Source of the DNA: Paracoccaceae bacterium
GTDB lineage: Bacteria; Pseudomonadota; Alphaproteobacteria; Rhodobacterales; Rhodobacteraceae
Direction of reading: 5' to 3'
Length of the DNA stretch: 61,078 bases
Assembly: GCA_029248915.1 (NCBI GenBank)
Contig: JAQWIK010000100.1
Location: 1 to 61,078 of the forward strand
Part shown: piece after piece, positions 35,921 through 45,596 of the stretch
Layout: the number at the start of each line of letters is the position of its first letter
How positions within the stretch are numbered: the first letter of the stretch is position 1
The notes under the pieces: generated by a model
What the model saw: only the letters and a program-made list of their open reading frames with translations
The model's database searches: none
What the model was told of the DNA's origin: nothing
Translations under genes and position numbers: made by a program

Positions 35921-36624
35921 TAGGTATCCAAATAACCAGGTAAATTCGTATCGACATTCTTATCAGGTCGTTTAATTTTTTTCAAAAAATTTCTTGTTAT
36001 ACCATTAAAATTATTTGCTAATTTGTTTGTTTTAAGTTGTACTTTCGCTTTCTCAAACCTCATGACATCTTCAATTCGACGATCTAAAAAATGCCAAGTT
36101 TCTTCACTTCCTTCACTATTGTCACCGAGCCAATATAATACAGTGCTCCCATATACTGCGCTTAAGATTGTTCTCTTGGAATACCAGTTATAATCTTCAG
36201 AATTATCGCCAATTAATTCCCAAATTAGATCAGAAGTATCCCATATTAGACGGCTACCCTCGAACGCGTAGACAGGTAACGAAAACAAAACTACTCCTCT
36301 TCGCACCGCTTCTTTATCAGAAGCAAGTACAATTCTTAACTCAACTGCTTTTCTTATTTTTTCTCTTACTTTCAACTGCGAAATATCTTTTGCCTTGAAT
36401 GCAGTTTCAAACTGCTCGTTACCCCACTTATGAAATGCTACTGCTAGATCTAAAGCCCCCCGTGGGCAGAACAGTCTAGCTTTTTCCTCAGAAATATCAG
36501 CCTCTTTGCATGCGGCAACAAATGTTGAATTTGACCAGCCATCAAATGCCACGTTCGGCAACGCTGCTAACATTAGCTCTAATATCTTAGGATCAATCGG
36601 TCTTCGCATTATTGAATCTTTCAC
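35920..36624 (-). CDS. COQ9-family ubiquinone biosynthesis protein
   Basis: Protein of 234 aa with the COQ9 pattern: an N-terminal TetR-like helical region (ILELMLAALPNVAFDGWSNSTF, FCPRGALDLAVAFHKWGN) and the C-terminal lipid-binding part with DTSDLIWELIGDNSEDYNWY and SKRTILSAVYGSTVLYWL. COQ9 presents lipid-like intermediates to the COQ7 hydroxylase in mitochondria; bacterial homologues are confined largely to alphaproteobacteria. It is transcribed with the quinone reductase gene. Confidence 0.92.
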   Translation of the reverse strand: MKDSIMRRPIDPKILELMLAALPNVAFDGWSNSTFVAACKEADISEEKARLFCPRGALDLAVAFHKWGNEQFETAFKAKDISQLKVREKIRKAVELRIVLASDKEAVRRGVVLFSLPVYAFEGSRLIWDTSDLIWELIGDNSEDYNWYSKRTILSAVYGSTVLYWLGDNSEGSEETWHFLDRRIEDVMRFEKAKVQLKTNKLANNFNGITRNFLKKIKRPDKNVDTNLPGYLDT

Positions 36625-36660
36625 TAGACAACTTTATTTATGATTGTTATATGACCATTT

Positions 36661-36713
36661 CCTGCACACAGATGCAAATTTAACATAGAAAGGTGGTGAA
36701 AACCACATGCAGG
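36661..36713 (+). promoter_or_regulatory. Nested hairpin around the rpsU start codon
   Basis: Inner hairpin: GTGGT (36693-36697), GAAA tetraloop, ACCAC (36702-36706), abutting the ATG. It includes the GGTGG part of the ribosome-binding site AAAGGTGG. Outer helix: CCTGCA (36661-36666) is complementary to TGCAGG (36708-36713) in the first codons. This could control S21 translation. Confidence 0.5.
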
Positions 36714-36913
36714 TTAGTGTTCGTGACAATAACGTGGATCAAGCTTTACGTGCGTTGAAAAAGAAACTTCAGCGTGAAGGTGTATTTAGAGAAATGAAGC
36801 TTAAGCAGCATTTTGAAAAACCTTCTGAAAAAAAGGCCCGCGAAAAAGCCGAAGCAATCCGTCGTGCTCGTAAATTAGCTCGTAAAAAAGCTCAGCGCGA
36901 AGGAATGATGTAA
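36707..36913 (+). CDS. rpsU: 30S ribosomal protein S21
   Basis: Small basic protein (68 aa) used in mRNA recognition on the 30S subunit. It starts [20 protein letters not shown], standard for alphaproteobacteria, and ends in a Lys/Arg/Ala helix. It stands alone between divergent COQ9 and convergent ppk2 and ends at an intrinsic terminator. Confidence 0.97.
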   Translation: MQVSVRDNNVDQALRALKKKLQREGVFREMKLKQHFEKPSEKKAREKAEAIRRARKLARKKAQREGMM

Positions 36914-36939
36914 GTAAATTTTTATAACTATTTTAAAAT

Positions 36940-36966
36940 GGCCCGCTTATTGTGGGCCTTTTTTAT
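36940..36966 (+). terminator. Intrinsic terminator after rpsU
   Basis: GGCCCGC (36940-36946), loop TTATT, GTGGGCC (36952-36958) with one G-T pair, followed by TTTTTTTATTT. It ends rpsU and may also serve the convergent ppk2. Confidence 0.88.
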
Positions 36967-36980
36967 TTCAAAAATCTAAT

Positions 36981-37886
36981 TTAGTAAATTTTCGGAACGT
37001 ACAATTTATCTGGCAAAACCCTTCTTTCGTAGTCTGGATCAAAAATACGTTCAGGTAGGTTTACCGGTTCATGCTCAATTTCTTGATATGGAACCATGGA
37101 TATAATATGTTCTATACAATTTAACCGTTCTCTTTTTTTGTCATCACCTTCAACAATATACCACGGGGCTTCAGGAATATTTGTTTTGGAAAACATCTCC
37201 TCTTTTGCCTTTGTGTAGTCTTCCCAACGTATTCTACTCTCCAAATCCATTTTAGATAGTTTCCATTGCTTCATTGGGTCATGTATTCTCATTAGGAACC
37301 TTATTTGTTGCTCTTCGTCAGAAATAGAAAACCAATACTTTAATACCATTATCCCAGACCGGACCAACATACGCTCAAACTCAGGAACATCATTAAAGAA
37401 TTGCCCAACCTGTTCTGTATCAGCAAATTCCATAACCCTTTCTACGCCTGCGCGATTGTACCATGAACGATCAAATAGAACGATTTCACCCCCTGCTGGA
37501 AGATGGGGAACAAATCTCTGAAAATACCATTGCGATTTCTCTCTTTCTGTCGGAGCAGGAAGAGCTACAACCCTGGCAACTCTGGGGTCCATTCTTTGTG
37601 TAATGCGCTTAATAACACTCCCTTTTCCAGCTCCATCACGACCCTCACATATTATTACTAATTTCGATCCGGTTTCTTTTACCCAGTCTTGCAACTTGAT
37701 CAACTCAACCTGAAGTCGTAATAAATTACGGTAATAAGTTGTTTTATCGAGCATATTAGGATGCTTATCACGATAAGCTTTTCGCATTTCTTCGGTTAAA
37801 GCAGGAGCATTGAACTCTTCTTCGAACATTTCGTCCAAAGTATCTTCCAATTCTGCCTCGATCCAACTTTTTGTTTTCTTTATCAT
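36981..37886 (-). CDS. ppk2: Polyphosphate kinase 2 family protein
   Basis: P-loop kinase of 301 aa using polyphosphate to phosphorylate nucleoside phosphates. Walker A is GRDGAGKGS (residues 82-90) and the Walker B/lid segment is FDRSWYNRAGVE (138-149). It is a single-domain class I-type protein, which normally converts ADP or GDP to the triphosphate. It lies downstream of the Lrp-type gene on the same strand. Confidence 0.93.
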   Translation of the reverse strand: MIKKTKSWIEAELEDTLDEMFEEEFNAPALTEEMRKAYRDKHPNMLDKTTYYRNLLRLQVELIKLQDWVKETGSKLVIICEGRDGAGKGSVIKRITQRMDPRVARVVALPAPTEREKSQWYFQRFVPHLPAGGEIVLFDRSWYNRAGVERVMEFADTEQVGQFFNDVPEFERMLVRSGIMVLKYWFSISDEEQQIRFLMRIHDPMKQWKLSKMDLESRIRWEDYTKAKEEMFSKTNIPEAPWYIVEGDDKKRERLNCIEHIISMVPYQEIEHEPVNLPERIFDPDYERRVLPDKLYVPKIY

Positions 37887-37982
37887 CCGAAAATATACTT
37901 TCTAGAGCCCTTAAAAATTTCTGAGGATGTAATTCTTACGCTAAATTATTTAAAGGGTCACGGAGAAGTATAAATCTCGAAA

Positions 37983-38441
37983 CTAAATGGGTAAAGCAGT
38001 TGTTTTAAAAACAGTACGTAAGGCAAATGACGATTGCATCTGTGCAACGCCGGGAAGTCTAGCCAAATACTGCCGGTGAATTCTAGCAAAGTCTTCCGTA
38101 CTTTCTGCAACAACTTTTAAAACATAATCTGCAGTTCCAGCAGTAAGGTGACACTCTAAAACGTTTGGAATACGTGCAACCTCCTTCTCAAAAGCATCTA
38201 AAACTTCGTCAGCTTGAGCTGATAGCGTAATCTCGACAAAAACTGTTGTAGGTACGCCCATTTTTTTTGCATCAAGAAGTGCGACATATTCCTTTACAAT
38301 TCCCTCGTCTTCTAATCTTTGTACGCGTCGATAGCATGCTGATTGAGACAGATTTATACTGTCTGCCAACTCTGCGTTAGAAATTCTTCCCTTCTCCTGC
38401 AAAGCTTTAAGAATTCGTTTATCAATTTCATCTAATTTCAT
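37983..38441 (-). CDS. Lrp/AsnC-family transcriptional regulator
   Basis: Regulator of 152 aa with an N-terminal helix-turn-helix (LDEIDKRILKALQEKGRISN, LSQSACYRRVQRLEDEGIV) and a C-terminal RAM ligand-binding domain with VLECHLTAGTADYVLKV. Family members respond to amino acids. Targets and ligand are not evident from neighbours (ytoQ upstream, ppk2 downstream). Confidence 0.93.
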   Translation of the reverse strand: MKLDEIDKRILKALQEKGRISNAELADSINLSQSACYRRVQRLEDEGIVKEYVALLDAKKMGVPTTVFVEITLSAQADEVLDAFEKEVARIPNVLECHLTAGTADYVLKVVAESTEDFARIHRQYLARLPGVAQMQSSFALRTVFKTTALPI

Positions 38442-38494
38442 GATTTAAGTATTCTTAGGAAATTAAGAAGCTAGCTAGCAACATAATAAATAAA

Positions 38495-38932
38495 TTAAAT
38501 TTTTCCGTCTAAAACATATTTTAAAATTTGAACAACTTGTTCTGGTTTTTCAACAACTGCTAAAGCTGCAGCATCAACTTCTTTGAGTGCATGTTGATGC
38601 TCACTACTATGAATAACAATCAACGATTTACCTAAAGCCGCAGCAAAACCAGCATCAAAAGCCGCATTCCATTGCTTATATTTCTCACCAAACCTGACTA
38701 TCACAATATCTGCATTCATGAGACCTTTACGAGTACGGATCGCATTGAGTTTTGCTCCCTTATTATCATGCCAAAATTTGTCCGGTTCATTTCCCATTAT
38801 CATTGCGCCACAATCATCACTTAATTCGTGATCAGTGACTGGCCCTTCAAAATTAATATCCAAATCTTTAGAACTAGATATAATTTCATCCCGCCAATGT
38901 GTATGGATTTCACCTGATAGATAAACACGCAT
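38495..38932 (-). CDS. ytoQ: YtoQ-family protein
   Basis: Protein of 145 aa starting MRVYLSGEIHTHWRDEI, the YtoQ signature, with GPVTDHELSDDCGA and NADIVIVRFGEKYKQWNAAFDAG. The fold is expected to resemble nucleoside 2-deoxyribosyltransferases; the function is unknown. It lies 9 bases after pheT on the same strand and is probably cotranscribed with pheST. Confidence 0.88.
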   Translation of the reverse strand: MRVYLSGEIHTHWRDEIISSSKDLDINFEGPVTDHELSDDCGAMIMGNEPDKFWHDNKGAKLNAIRTRKGLMNADIVIVRFGEKYKQWNAAFDAGFAAALGKSLIVIHSSEHQHALKEVDAAALAVVEKPEQVVQILKYVLDGKI

Positions 38933-38941
38933 TCTTTTCTC

Positions 38942-41341
38942 CTAGGTTCGCAAAACACCACCAGTAGCGTTTTTTACCTTTTCTATTATCTTTTTGCTTA
39001 AATCCTCAATTTCTGCATCCTTAAGAGTTTTCTCAGTAGGTTGAAGTCTTACCGTTAACGCAATAGATTTTTTCCCAGCGTCCAATTCTTTACCAACAAA
39101 TTCATCAAAAACTCTTACATCTTGTATTAAGTGTTTATCTGCTCCTGTAGCAGCAATAACTAAATCCGATGCTCCTACTTTATTGTCCACAATAAATGCA
39201 AAGTCGCGCTCGACGGCCTGCAAATCAACTAAATCTAGAGCTAAGCGCGTTGCTTTCTTATTTCTTGGGACCGGTATAGAGTTAGGCCAAATTGTAAAAG
39301 CCACAGCTGGCCCTTTGACATCTATTTCCTTTAAAACTTTTGGATGTATTTCTCCAAAAACTGCAAGAACAGTCTTTGGGCCTAGGCAAATACAGCCGTG
39401 TCTCCCAGGATGCCACCAACTGTTCCCACCTCTTCGAATTTGCACCTTTTTAGGTGCACCTAGCGCGGTTAATGTAGCCTCGACATCAGCTTTTACATCA
39501 AAAATATCTATATTTCTTGTTTTACTATGTACATTTTTCTTAGCTGTTTGGCCAACTAGCAAACCAGAAATTTGAAAATCTTGATCACTTGGCTCTATCC
39601 CACCAAAAACTGGACCAGCCTCAAATAATGCAATATCATTGAACCCTCTCGCCTGATTTCTCGAGGCTGCTTTTAGCAGGCAGGGCAGAAGGTCGGGTCT
39701 CATATGGCTCATATCAGTTGAAATTGGATTTTGAAGTTGGGTAGCTTCAGAACCCCCTCCAAAAAGTTGCGCTGATTGGGCATCAATAAAGCTATATGAA
39801 ACGCATTCATTATAACCGAGGGCTGCAATATTTCGTCTAGCTATTTGCTCACGTTTTTGAGATGTGTTCAGAACAGGCTTTGAAATACCCAAATCCTTTT
39901 TGGGTAATGGGACCCCTTTTAAATTTGCTAAGGACGCAACACGAGCAATTTCTTCTACAATATCTGCTTCACCCAAAACATCCGGCCGCCATGCAGGCAC
40001 ATGAGCTTGATCGCCCTTTAATATAAAACCCAAATCCGTCAAAATCTTTTTTTGTCGATCCTCTGGGATTTTCATACCCACGAGGGATTGAACTTTATTT
40101 GCATCAAATTTGTAATATCTTGAAGTATCAGGAATGTGTCCTGCCTTAACTAAATCTGAGGCTTCGCCACCACACAACCGAAGAATCATTTGAGTTGCAG
40201 CCTCAATACCTTCTGGCGTCCATGCTGGATCGATACCTCGCTCAAAACGATATCTGGCGTCAGAATTAATCTTTAACTCTCGGCCAGTGTAAGCTGTTCT
40301 AATAGGGTCAAAGTATGCTGCTTCTAAAAACACATTTTCAGTTATGTCCGTACAACCAGAGTGCAAACCGCCCATTATGCCACCAAGGCTTTCCACTCCC
40401 TCAGAGTCTGAGATTACAGTCATACCAGAACTAAGTTTATACTCTTTTTCGTCTAGTCCAATAAATTTTTCTCCACCAACTGCTTTGTGAATTCTAAGTT
40501 TATTTCCAACAATTTTATCTGCATCAAAGACATGAAGCGGGCGATTTTGGTCGTAAGTAAAATAATTAGTAATATCGACAAGCACAGATATTGGACGCAA
40601 TCCTATCGCTTTCAAATAATCCTGAAGCCATTCTGGCGACTGAACGTTTTTAACTCCCTTAATAACCCGGCCGAAGAATACTGGCGTATTAACAAGGCAG
40701 TCTTTATCGATTTCTACTGAGATGGGGCACGGAAAATTCCCTTTAACTGGCTCAACCTCATTATTTATTAATTTGCCTAAACCACGAGCAGCTAGGTCTC
40801 TTGCTATCCCATGAACGCCAAGTGCGTCAGGTCTATTTGGGGTAATCGCAATCTCTATGGTGGTTTCAACTTTAGATGGTTTATTGAGTGCTAACCAGTC
40901 AATGAACTTTTCCCCAACCTTCCCTGAAGACAGTTCAATAATACCATCATGTTCGTCACTTAATTGCATTTCTCGCTCCGAACACATCATTCCAAAGCTT
41001 TCAATACCGCGAATTTTTCCAACACCTATTGTTGTTTCAATACCCGGGACAAATACACCAGGCCTTGCAACAACAACCAGAATTCCTTTTCGTGCATTTG
41101 GTGCACCACAGATTATTTGAAGCTCACCCTCATCCGTTTGTACCTGGCATACTCGCAGCTTATCTGCATTTGGATGCTGCTCAGCGCTTAGCACTTTACC
41201 AATTGTGAACTCTTTTAGCGACTCAACTGGATCTTCAACATTTTCAACCTCAAGTCCCAAGTCTGTTAATGCTGTGAGTATTTCATCCAAATTAGCAGAC
41301 GTATCTAAATGTTTTTTCAACCAAGATAGTGTGAACTTCAT
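38942..41341 (-). CDS. pheT: Phenylalanine--tRNA ligase beta subunit
   Basis: Large subunit of PheRS (799 aa). It starts MKFTLSWLKKHLDT, followed by a tRNA-binding EMAP-like domain (GKVLSAEQHPNADKLRVCQV), the B3/B4 editing domain, a B5 domain, the catalytic-like module with LGGIMGGLHSGC and ARYRFERGID, and a C-terminal anticodon-binding FDX domain (residues about 705-799). Translated just after pheS. Confidence 0.97.
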   Translation of the reverse strand: MKFTLSWLKKHLDTSANLDEILTALTDLGLEVENVEDPVESLKEFTIGKVLSAEQHPNADKLRVCQVQTDEGELQIICGAPNARKGILVVVARPGVFVPGIETTIGVGKIRGIESFGMMCSEREMQLSDEHDGIIELSSGKVGEKFIDWLALNKPSKVETTIEIAITPNRPDALGVHGIARDLAARGLGKLINNEVEPVKGNFPCPISVEIDKDCLVNTPVFFGRVIKGVKNVQSPEWLQDYLKAIGLRPISVLVDITNYFTYDQNRPLHVFDADKIVGNKLRIHKAVGGEKFIGLDEKEYKLSSGMTVISDSEGVESLGGIMGGLHSGCTDITENVFLEAAYFDPIRTAYTGRELKINSDARYRFERGIDPAWTPEGIEAATQMILRLCGGEASDLVKAGHIPDTSRYYKFDANKVQSLVGMKIPEDRQKKILTDLGFILKGDQAHVPAWRPDVLGEADIVEEIARVASLANLKGVPLPKKDLGISKPVLNTSQKREQIARRNIAALGYNECVSYSFIDAQSAQLFGGGSEATQLQNPISTDMSHMRPDLLPCLLKAASRNQARGFNDIALFEAGPVFGGIEPSDQDFQISGLLVGQTAKKNVHSKTRNIDIFDVKADVEATLTALGAPKKVQIRRGGNSWWHPGRHGCICLGPKTVLAVFGEIHPKVLKEIDVKGPAVAFTIWPNSIPVPRNKKATRLALDLVDLQAVERDFAFIVDNKVGASDLVIAATGADKHLIQDVRVFDEFVGKELDAGKKSIALTVRLQPTEKTLKDAEIEDLSKKIIEKVKNATGGVLRT

Positions 41342-41375
41342 AAAAATTTCCTCATATCAACACCATACAGTATAA

Positions 41376-42449
41376 CTATCTAGAAAGACCTGCATGAAGG
41401 TTTGGTTGGTCAAGTGCTGTGAAGCCATAATGGCGAAGCCATCTCAGATCACTATCAAAAAAAGCTCGCAAATCAGGAATTCCATATTTCAGCATTGCTA
41501 TTCTATCTATACCCATACCAAAAGCAAAACCTTGCCAAATATTAGGATCGATACTACCCGCCAGCAAAACTTTTGGATGCACCATCCCAGAACCCAGAAT
41601 TTCAAGCCAATCATCACCTTCACCTACTTTAAGCTGACCGTTGTCCCATGAGCATCGAATATCAACTTCAGCAGAGGGTTCTGTAAATGGAAAATGGGAC
41701 GCTCTAAATCGAAGCTCAACATCACTCACTTCAAAATATGTTTTGACAAATTCCTCTAAAACCCATTTCAAATTAGCCATAGACAGAGATTTGTCGATTG
41801 CTAACCCTTCGACCTGATGGAACATCGGCGTATGGGTCTGATCATAATCTGCTCTGTAAACCCCACCTGGACATATTACGCGAACAGGAGCACCAATATT
41901 TTCCATAGTTCTAATTTGCACTGGTGATGTATGGGTTCGCAAAACATCAGGGGCTCTATCATCATTTTCTGAGCGATACATATAAAATGTATCCATCTCA
42001 GCTCTTGCTGGATGATGGCTTGGAATATTTAACGCGTCAAAATTATACCAATCTGTTTCTATCCTGGGACCTTCTGCTACAGAAAAATCCATATTAGCAA
42101 AGATGCTTATTACCTCTTCAGTTACTTGAGATATTGGATGAATAGTACCGCTAGGCCTTTCGCGCGACGGTAAGGTAACGTCTAACCATTCGGATTCCAG
42201 CCTGTCATTGAGTGCTGAGTCTTCCAAGGCTTCTTTTTTTGCAGAAATAGCACTTATAATTTCGTTTTTCAGATCATTTAGTGCAGGACCAGCGACTTGC
42301 CTTTCCTGTGGAGACATTTGTCCCAATTCACGCATTTTGAGACTGACTTCACCTTTCTTACCAAGTGCTGCCAGCCTGACAGTTTCTAAAGCTGTTTCAT
42401 CACCTGCAGTAGCTATCGCTCGAATATACTTATTTCGTAGATCTTCCAT
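41376..42449 (-). CDS. pheS: Phenylalanine--tRNA ligase alpha subunit
   Basis: Catalytic subunit of PheRS (357 aa). N-terminal coiled coil, then class II motifs: motif 1 [19 protein letters not shown], motif 2 [17 protein letters not shown] and motif 3 [17 protein letters not shown]. The ATG at 42449 has GGAG 8 bases upstream and gives the normal [12 protein letters not shown] start; the open frame 18 codons further has no support. The 131 bases to rplT hold no gene. Confidence 0.96.
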   Translation of the reverse strand: MEDLRNKYIRAIATAGDETALETVRLAALGKKGEVSLKMRELGQMSPQERQVAGPALNDLKNEIISAISAKKEALEDSALNDRLESEWLDVTLPSRERPSGTIHPISQVTEEVISIFANMDFSVAEGPRIETDWYNFDALNIPSHHPARAEMDTFYMYRSENDDRAPDVLRTHTSPVQIRTMENIGAPVRVICPGGVYRADYDQTHTPMFHQVEGLAIDKSLSMANLKWVLEEFVKTYFEVSDVELRFRASHFPFTEPSAEVDIRCSWDNGQLKVGEGDDWLEILGSGMVHPKVLLAGSIDPNIWQGFAFGMGIDRIAMLKYGIPDLRAFFDSDLRWLRHYGFTALDQPNLHAGLSR

Positions 42450-42580
42450 GCTTAATCTCCAATGCACTCTTTTTGTGCTAATGGAATAGAAAGACGGCTT
42501 CAAGTCACCATTCAGATTAACCTACAATCAGTTCAGCTTATCTTCGAATAGTTACCTTTACTTAACCAAATATCTATTCT

Positions 42581-42943
42581 TTAAGATAATGCTGATTTAG
42601 CTTGATCAACAATTGCACTAAATGCCGTTGGCTCATGTACTGCTAAATCAGCAAGAACTTTTCGATCAACTTCAATACCAGCTAGGCTAAGCCCGTTGAT
42701 AAATCGACTGTAAGTTAATGTTTCATCATTAGCTCTAACGGCCGCATTTATTCTTTGGATCCACAAGCTACGAAAATTCCTTTTTCTGTTGTGGCGGTCA
42801 CGGGTCGCATACTGGTTAGCTTTATCAACCGCTTGCGTAGCCACTTTGAAAGTATTTTTTCTCCGTCCATAATAACCTTTCGCTTGATCAGTTATTTTTT
42901 TGTGACGTTTGTGTGTTGTTACACCACTTGTTACTCTAGACAT
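42581..42943 (-). CDS. rplT: 50S ribosomal protein L20
   Basis: L20 (120 aa), rRNA-binding assembly protein, starting [20 protein letters not shown] with [19 protein letters not shown] and the C-terminal [21 protein letters not shown]. It follows rpmI by 17 bases. infC, often first in this group, is not next to it here. Confidence 0.97.
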   Translation of the reverse strand: MSRVTSGVTTHKRHKKITDQAKGYYGRRKNTFKVATQAVDKANQYATRDRHNRKRNFRSLWIQRINAAVRANDETLTYSRFINGLSLAGIEVDRKVLADLAVHEPTAFSAIVDQAKSALS

Positions 42944-42960
42944 TTACTAAGCCCTCCCAA

Positions 42961-43161
42961 CTATCGTGCATATGGCATCATGCTTTTGACGATTTTCTCA
43001 TCAGCAGCACAAAGTGTGGTTGTTCCCCGCGCATTGCGGATGAACTTAGTAGTACGTTTAATCATCCCATGGCGCTTGCCAGCTTGGCCCGCTTTTACGC
43101 GCCCTGAAGCTGTTACTTTAAAACGCTTTTTACAACTAGACTTAGTTTTCATCTTAGGCAT
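42961..43161 (-). CDS. rpmI: 50S ribosomal protein L35
   Basis: L35 (66 aa): [20 protein letters not shown] with the basic centre [20 protein letters not shown]. The ATG at 43161 is preceded by GAGGAG 6 bases upstream; the frame upstream is open 27 more codons but that part is not L35. The 119 bases to pyk contain a short CGGTACCG palindrome and presumably the rpmI-rplT-pheST promoter. Confidence 0.96.
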   Translation of the reverse strand: MPKMKTKSSCKKRFKVTASGRVKAGQAGKRHGMIKRTTKFIRNARGTTTLCAADEKIVKSMMPYAR

Positions 43162-43280
43162 TTCCGTCTCCTCTTTTTTCAGGTTCGGTACCGATACGAC
43201 TCGGCATGCCAAAGTGGCCGGAAGTATCACTAGAATTGCCATATAAACCTTTGTTTTAAAATTCGCAACCTGCTTTTTAG

Positions 43281-44726
43281 CTACTCAGGATCCATTGCGT
43301 AAATCATGCGTTCATTACATGGGGCAACTCTTAAAATATTAGTTGTACCAGTAATATTAAATGGAACGCCTGCTGTAATAACAACCTGTTCAGTCTCATT
43401 AGCGAGACCTTCTGCCAGTGCTGCCCGCACTGCGCTAACCACAGCTTCCTTAAACCGAGTTTTATTACCTGATAGTACACAATTTGTCCCCCACGTCAGA
43501 GCAAGCCGCCTGGCTGTCTCTATCTCAGAAGACAAAGCTATTATAGGTACTCGAGGACGCTCTCTAGCAGTTAACAATGCTGTTGTGCCAGTTTGTGTAA
43601 AACAACAAATAGCCTTTATGTCAGTTGTTTCAGCTATTTCCCGCGCAGCAGAAACAATTCCATCCGCTACTGAGTTTCTTTTAGCTCTTCGCGAGGCCTC
43701 CATTACTTCTGTGTAAGTTGGATCACTCTCGACTTCGATAGCAACGTTATTCATTGTTTCAACGGCTTGAATTGGAAATTGCCCAGCGGCTGACTCAGCT
43801 GAAAGCATTATAGCGTCTGAGCCCTCATAGATAGCCGTGGCAACATCAGACACCTCAGCGCGAGTAGGCATCGGGCTTTCAATCATACTTTCCAACATTT
43901 GAGTTGCCACAATTACTGGTTTTGCCGCAGCTCTACATTTGCGAACCAACCTTTTTTGGATTGGCGGAACATTTTGAACAGGTAATTCCACACCTAAGTC
44001 ACCTCTTGCAACCATTACTCCATCAGAGACTTCCAAAATGTCATCAAAACTTTTAACCGCTGAAGGTTTTTCAATTTTTGACATTACGGACGCTCTACCT
44101 GCTATAAGTTTGCGCGCCTCTAATATATCTTCAGCTCTTTGAACAAACGATAGAGCCAACCAATCGATACCCAAGTCACATATAAAATCTAAATCAGCAC
44201 GATCCTTTTCGGATAAAGCAGCCAGTGGCAAAATAACATCTGGGACATTAACACCTTTTCTATCAGAAATTTCACCACCATTTACAACCAAACAATCCGC
44301 AAAGTCTGGACCGCATTTTTCAACCATTAATTTTATTTTCCCATCATTTATTAATAAATGAGCCCCCTCATGCAGAGCTTGAAAAATTTCAGGATGCGGT
44401 AACTGAACCCGAGCTTTTGTTCCCACATCATCTTTCAAGTCTAGCCTAAACTTTCCATTTTCAGTTAGTTCCTCAACTCCATTTTCAAACGGACCAACTC
44501 TTAATTTAGGCCCTTGCAAATCTGCTAAAATTGCTATGGGGCTATCAAGCTCAGCTTCTATCTGACGTATTATTTTGTGTCTTTCGGCTATCTCTTCGTG
44601 GGTCCCATGGCTCATATTCAATCTAAAAACATCCGCCCCAGCTAGGTGCAGGGCTTTAATTGTTTCATAATCACTGGAAGAAGGACCTAAAGTGGCTACA
44701 ATTTTGATATTACGCTGTCTTCTCAT
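43281..44726 (-). CDS. pyk: Pyruvate kinase
   Basis: Last step of glycolysis/Entner-Doudoroff, phosphoenolpyruvate plus ADP to pyruvate plus ATP (481 aa). Diagnostic parts are [22 protein letters not shown], the catalytic segment [18 protein letters not shown] with the active lysine, [12 protein letters not shown] and ATQMLESMI. The C-terminal allosteric domain is present. A LacI-type operator lies 38 bases upstream of the start (44765-44784). Confidence 0.97.
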   Translation of the reverse strand: MRRQRNIKIVATLGPSSSDYETIKALHLAGADVFRLNMSHGTHEEIAERHKIIRQIEAELDSPIAILADLQGPKLRVGPFENGVEELTENGKFRLDLKDDVGTKARVQLPHPEIFQALHEGAHLLINDGKIKLMVEKCGPDFADCLVVNGGEISDRKGVNVPDVILPLAALSEKDRADLDFICDLGIDWLALSFVQRAEDILEARKLIAGRASVMSKIEKPSAVKSFDDILEVSDGVMVARGDLGVELPVQNVPPIQKRLVRKCRAAAKPVIVATQMLESMIESPMPTRAEVSDVATAIYEGSDAIMLSAESAAGQFPIQAVETMNNVAIEVESDPTYTEVMEASRRAKRNSVADGIVSAAREIAETTDIKAICCFTQTGTTALLTARERPRVPIIALSSEIETARRLALTWGTNCVLSGNKTRFKEAVVSAVRAALAEGLANETEQVVITAGVPFNITGTTNILRVAPCNERMIYAMDPE

Positions 44727-44764
44727 ATTTTGACTTTCACCCCAGATAAAACTTCATAGTAATA

Positions 44765-44784
44765 AAATGTTAGCGATAACATTT
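44765..44784. promoter_or_regulatory. LacI-family-type operator between pyk and the divergent gene
   Basis: AAATGTTA (44765-44772), centre GCGA, TAACATTT (44777-44784). The core TGTTAGCGATAACA closely matches the TGTTAGCGCTAACA-like sites of LacI-family sugar regulators. A TATAAT at 44798-44803 would be the -10 of the rightward promoter, putting the operator over its -35 region. Confidence 0.6.
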
Positions 44785-44855
44785 CTAGCACTTATGATAT
44801 AATCTGTGTATCATGGCAACTTAAGTAATTACCAGCATTCTAAAGTTTAATTTTT

Positions 44856-45596
44856 ATGGATTACAAACCATTCCAAATTTTTAAAAACAAACCCAAAGTA
44901 CCTTGGGTTATCATTTGCGATCATGCATCAAACCTTGTGCCCAAAAGTGTTGCAGAAGGAAATTTGGGCCTCAATACCATGGAGATGCAGAAACATATTG
45001 CATTTGATGTTGGCGCAAAGAGTTTAGCAATAGAATTAGGCAATATTTTGAACGCTCCAGTTGTGTGTTCAAATTTTTCACGCTTGGTCATTGACCCAAA
45101 CCGTGGAGAGAAAGATCCAACTTTAGTGATGCAATTATATGATGGAACAATAATTCCAGCTAATAAGAATATTGCAAAACAAGAAATTTTGAGAAGATTA
45201 AATCTTTTTTATAGACCTTATCATAATGCGATAGATCAAATATTAGCCCCCATAGAAAATCCAATAATTGTTTCAATTCATTCCTTTACGCCGCAGTTGA
45301 AGGGAAAGAAAAAGAGACCATGGCATATTGGTTTATTAGCTGCCAATGACCGTCGGTTTCATAATGCCTTACTTGGCTGTTTTGCAAGTGAACCGAGGCT
45401 TTGTGTCGGTGATAACCAACCGTACATAGGAAAATTACCAGGTGACACAATAGATAAACATGCAATTGGAAAAGGAAGACTGAATACATTAGTTGAGGTT
45501 AGAAACGATTTAATTGCGAACAATGAAAATCAAAAAACCTGGGCCAAAATCATTGGAAAAAACTTAAATCAAGCAAAGGATCTTTTAGATGGATGA
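44856..45596 (+). CDS. N-formylglutamate amidohydrolase family protein
   Basis: Zinc amidohydrolase-like protein of 246 aa with the FGase pattern: VIICDHASNLVP, HIAFDVGAKSLA, SRLVIDPNRGEKDPTLV, SIHSFTPQL and the C-terminal LVEVRNDLI. Family members release formate from N-formylglutamate in histidine degradation; no other hut gene is nearby, so the true substrate is uncertain. The DUF1244 gene overlaps its end by 8 bases, a pairing I recall from other Rhodobacterales. Confidence 0.85.
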   Translation: MDYKPFQIFKNKPKVPWVIICDHASNLVPKSVAEGNLGLNTMEMQKHIAFDVGAKSLAIELGNILNAPVVCSNFSRLVIDPNRGEKDPTLVMQLYDGTIIPANKNIAKQEILRRLNLFYRPYHNAIDQILAPIENPIIVSIHSFTPQLKGKKKRPWHIGLLAANDRRFHNALLGCFASEPRLCVGDNQPYIGKLPGDTIDKHAIGKGRLNTLVEVRNDLIANNENQKTWAKIIGKNLNQAKDLLDG

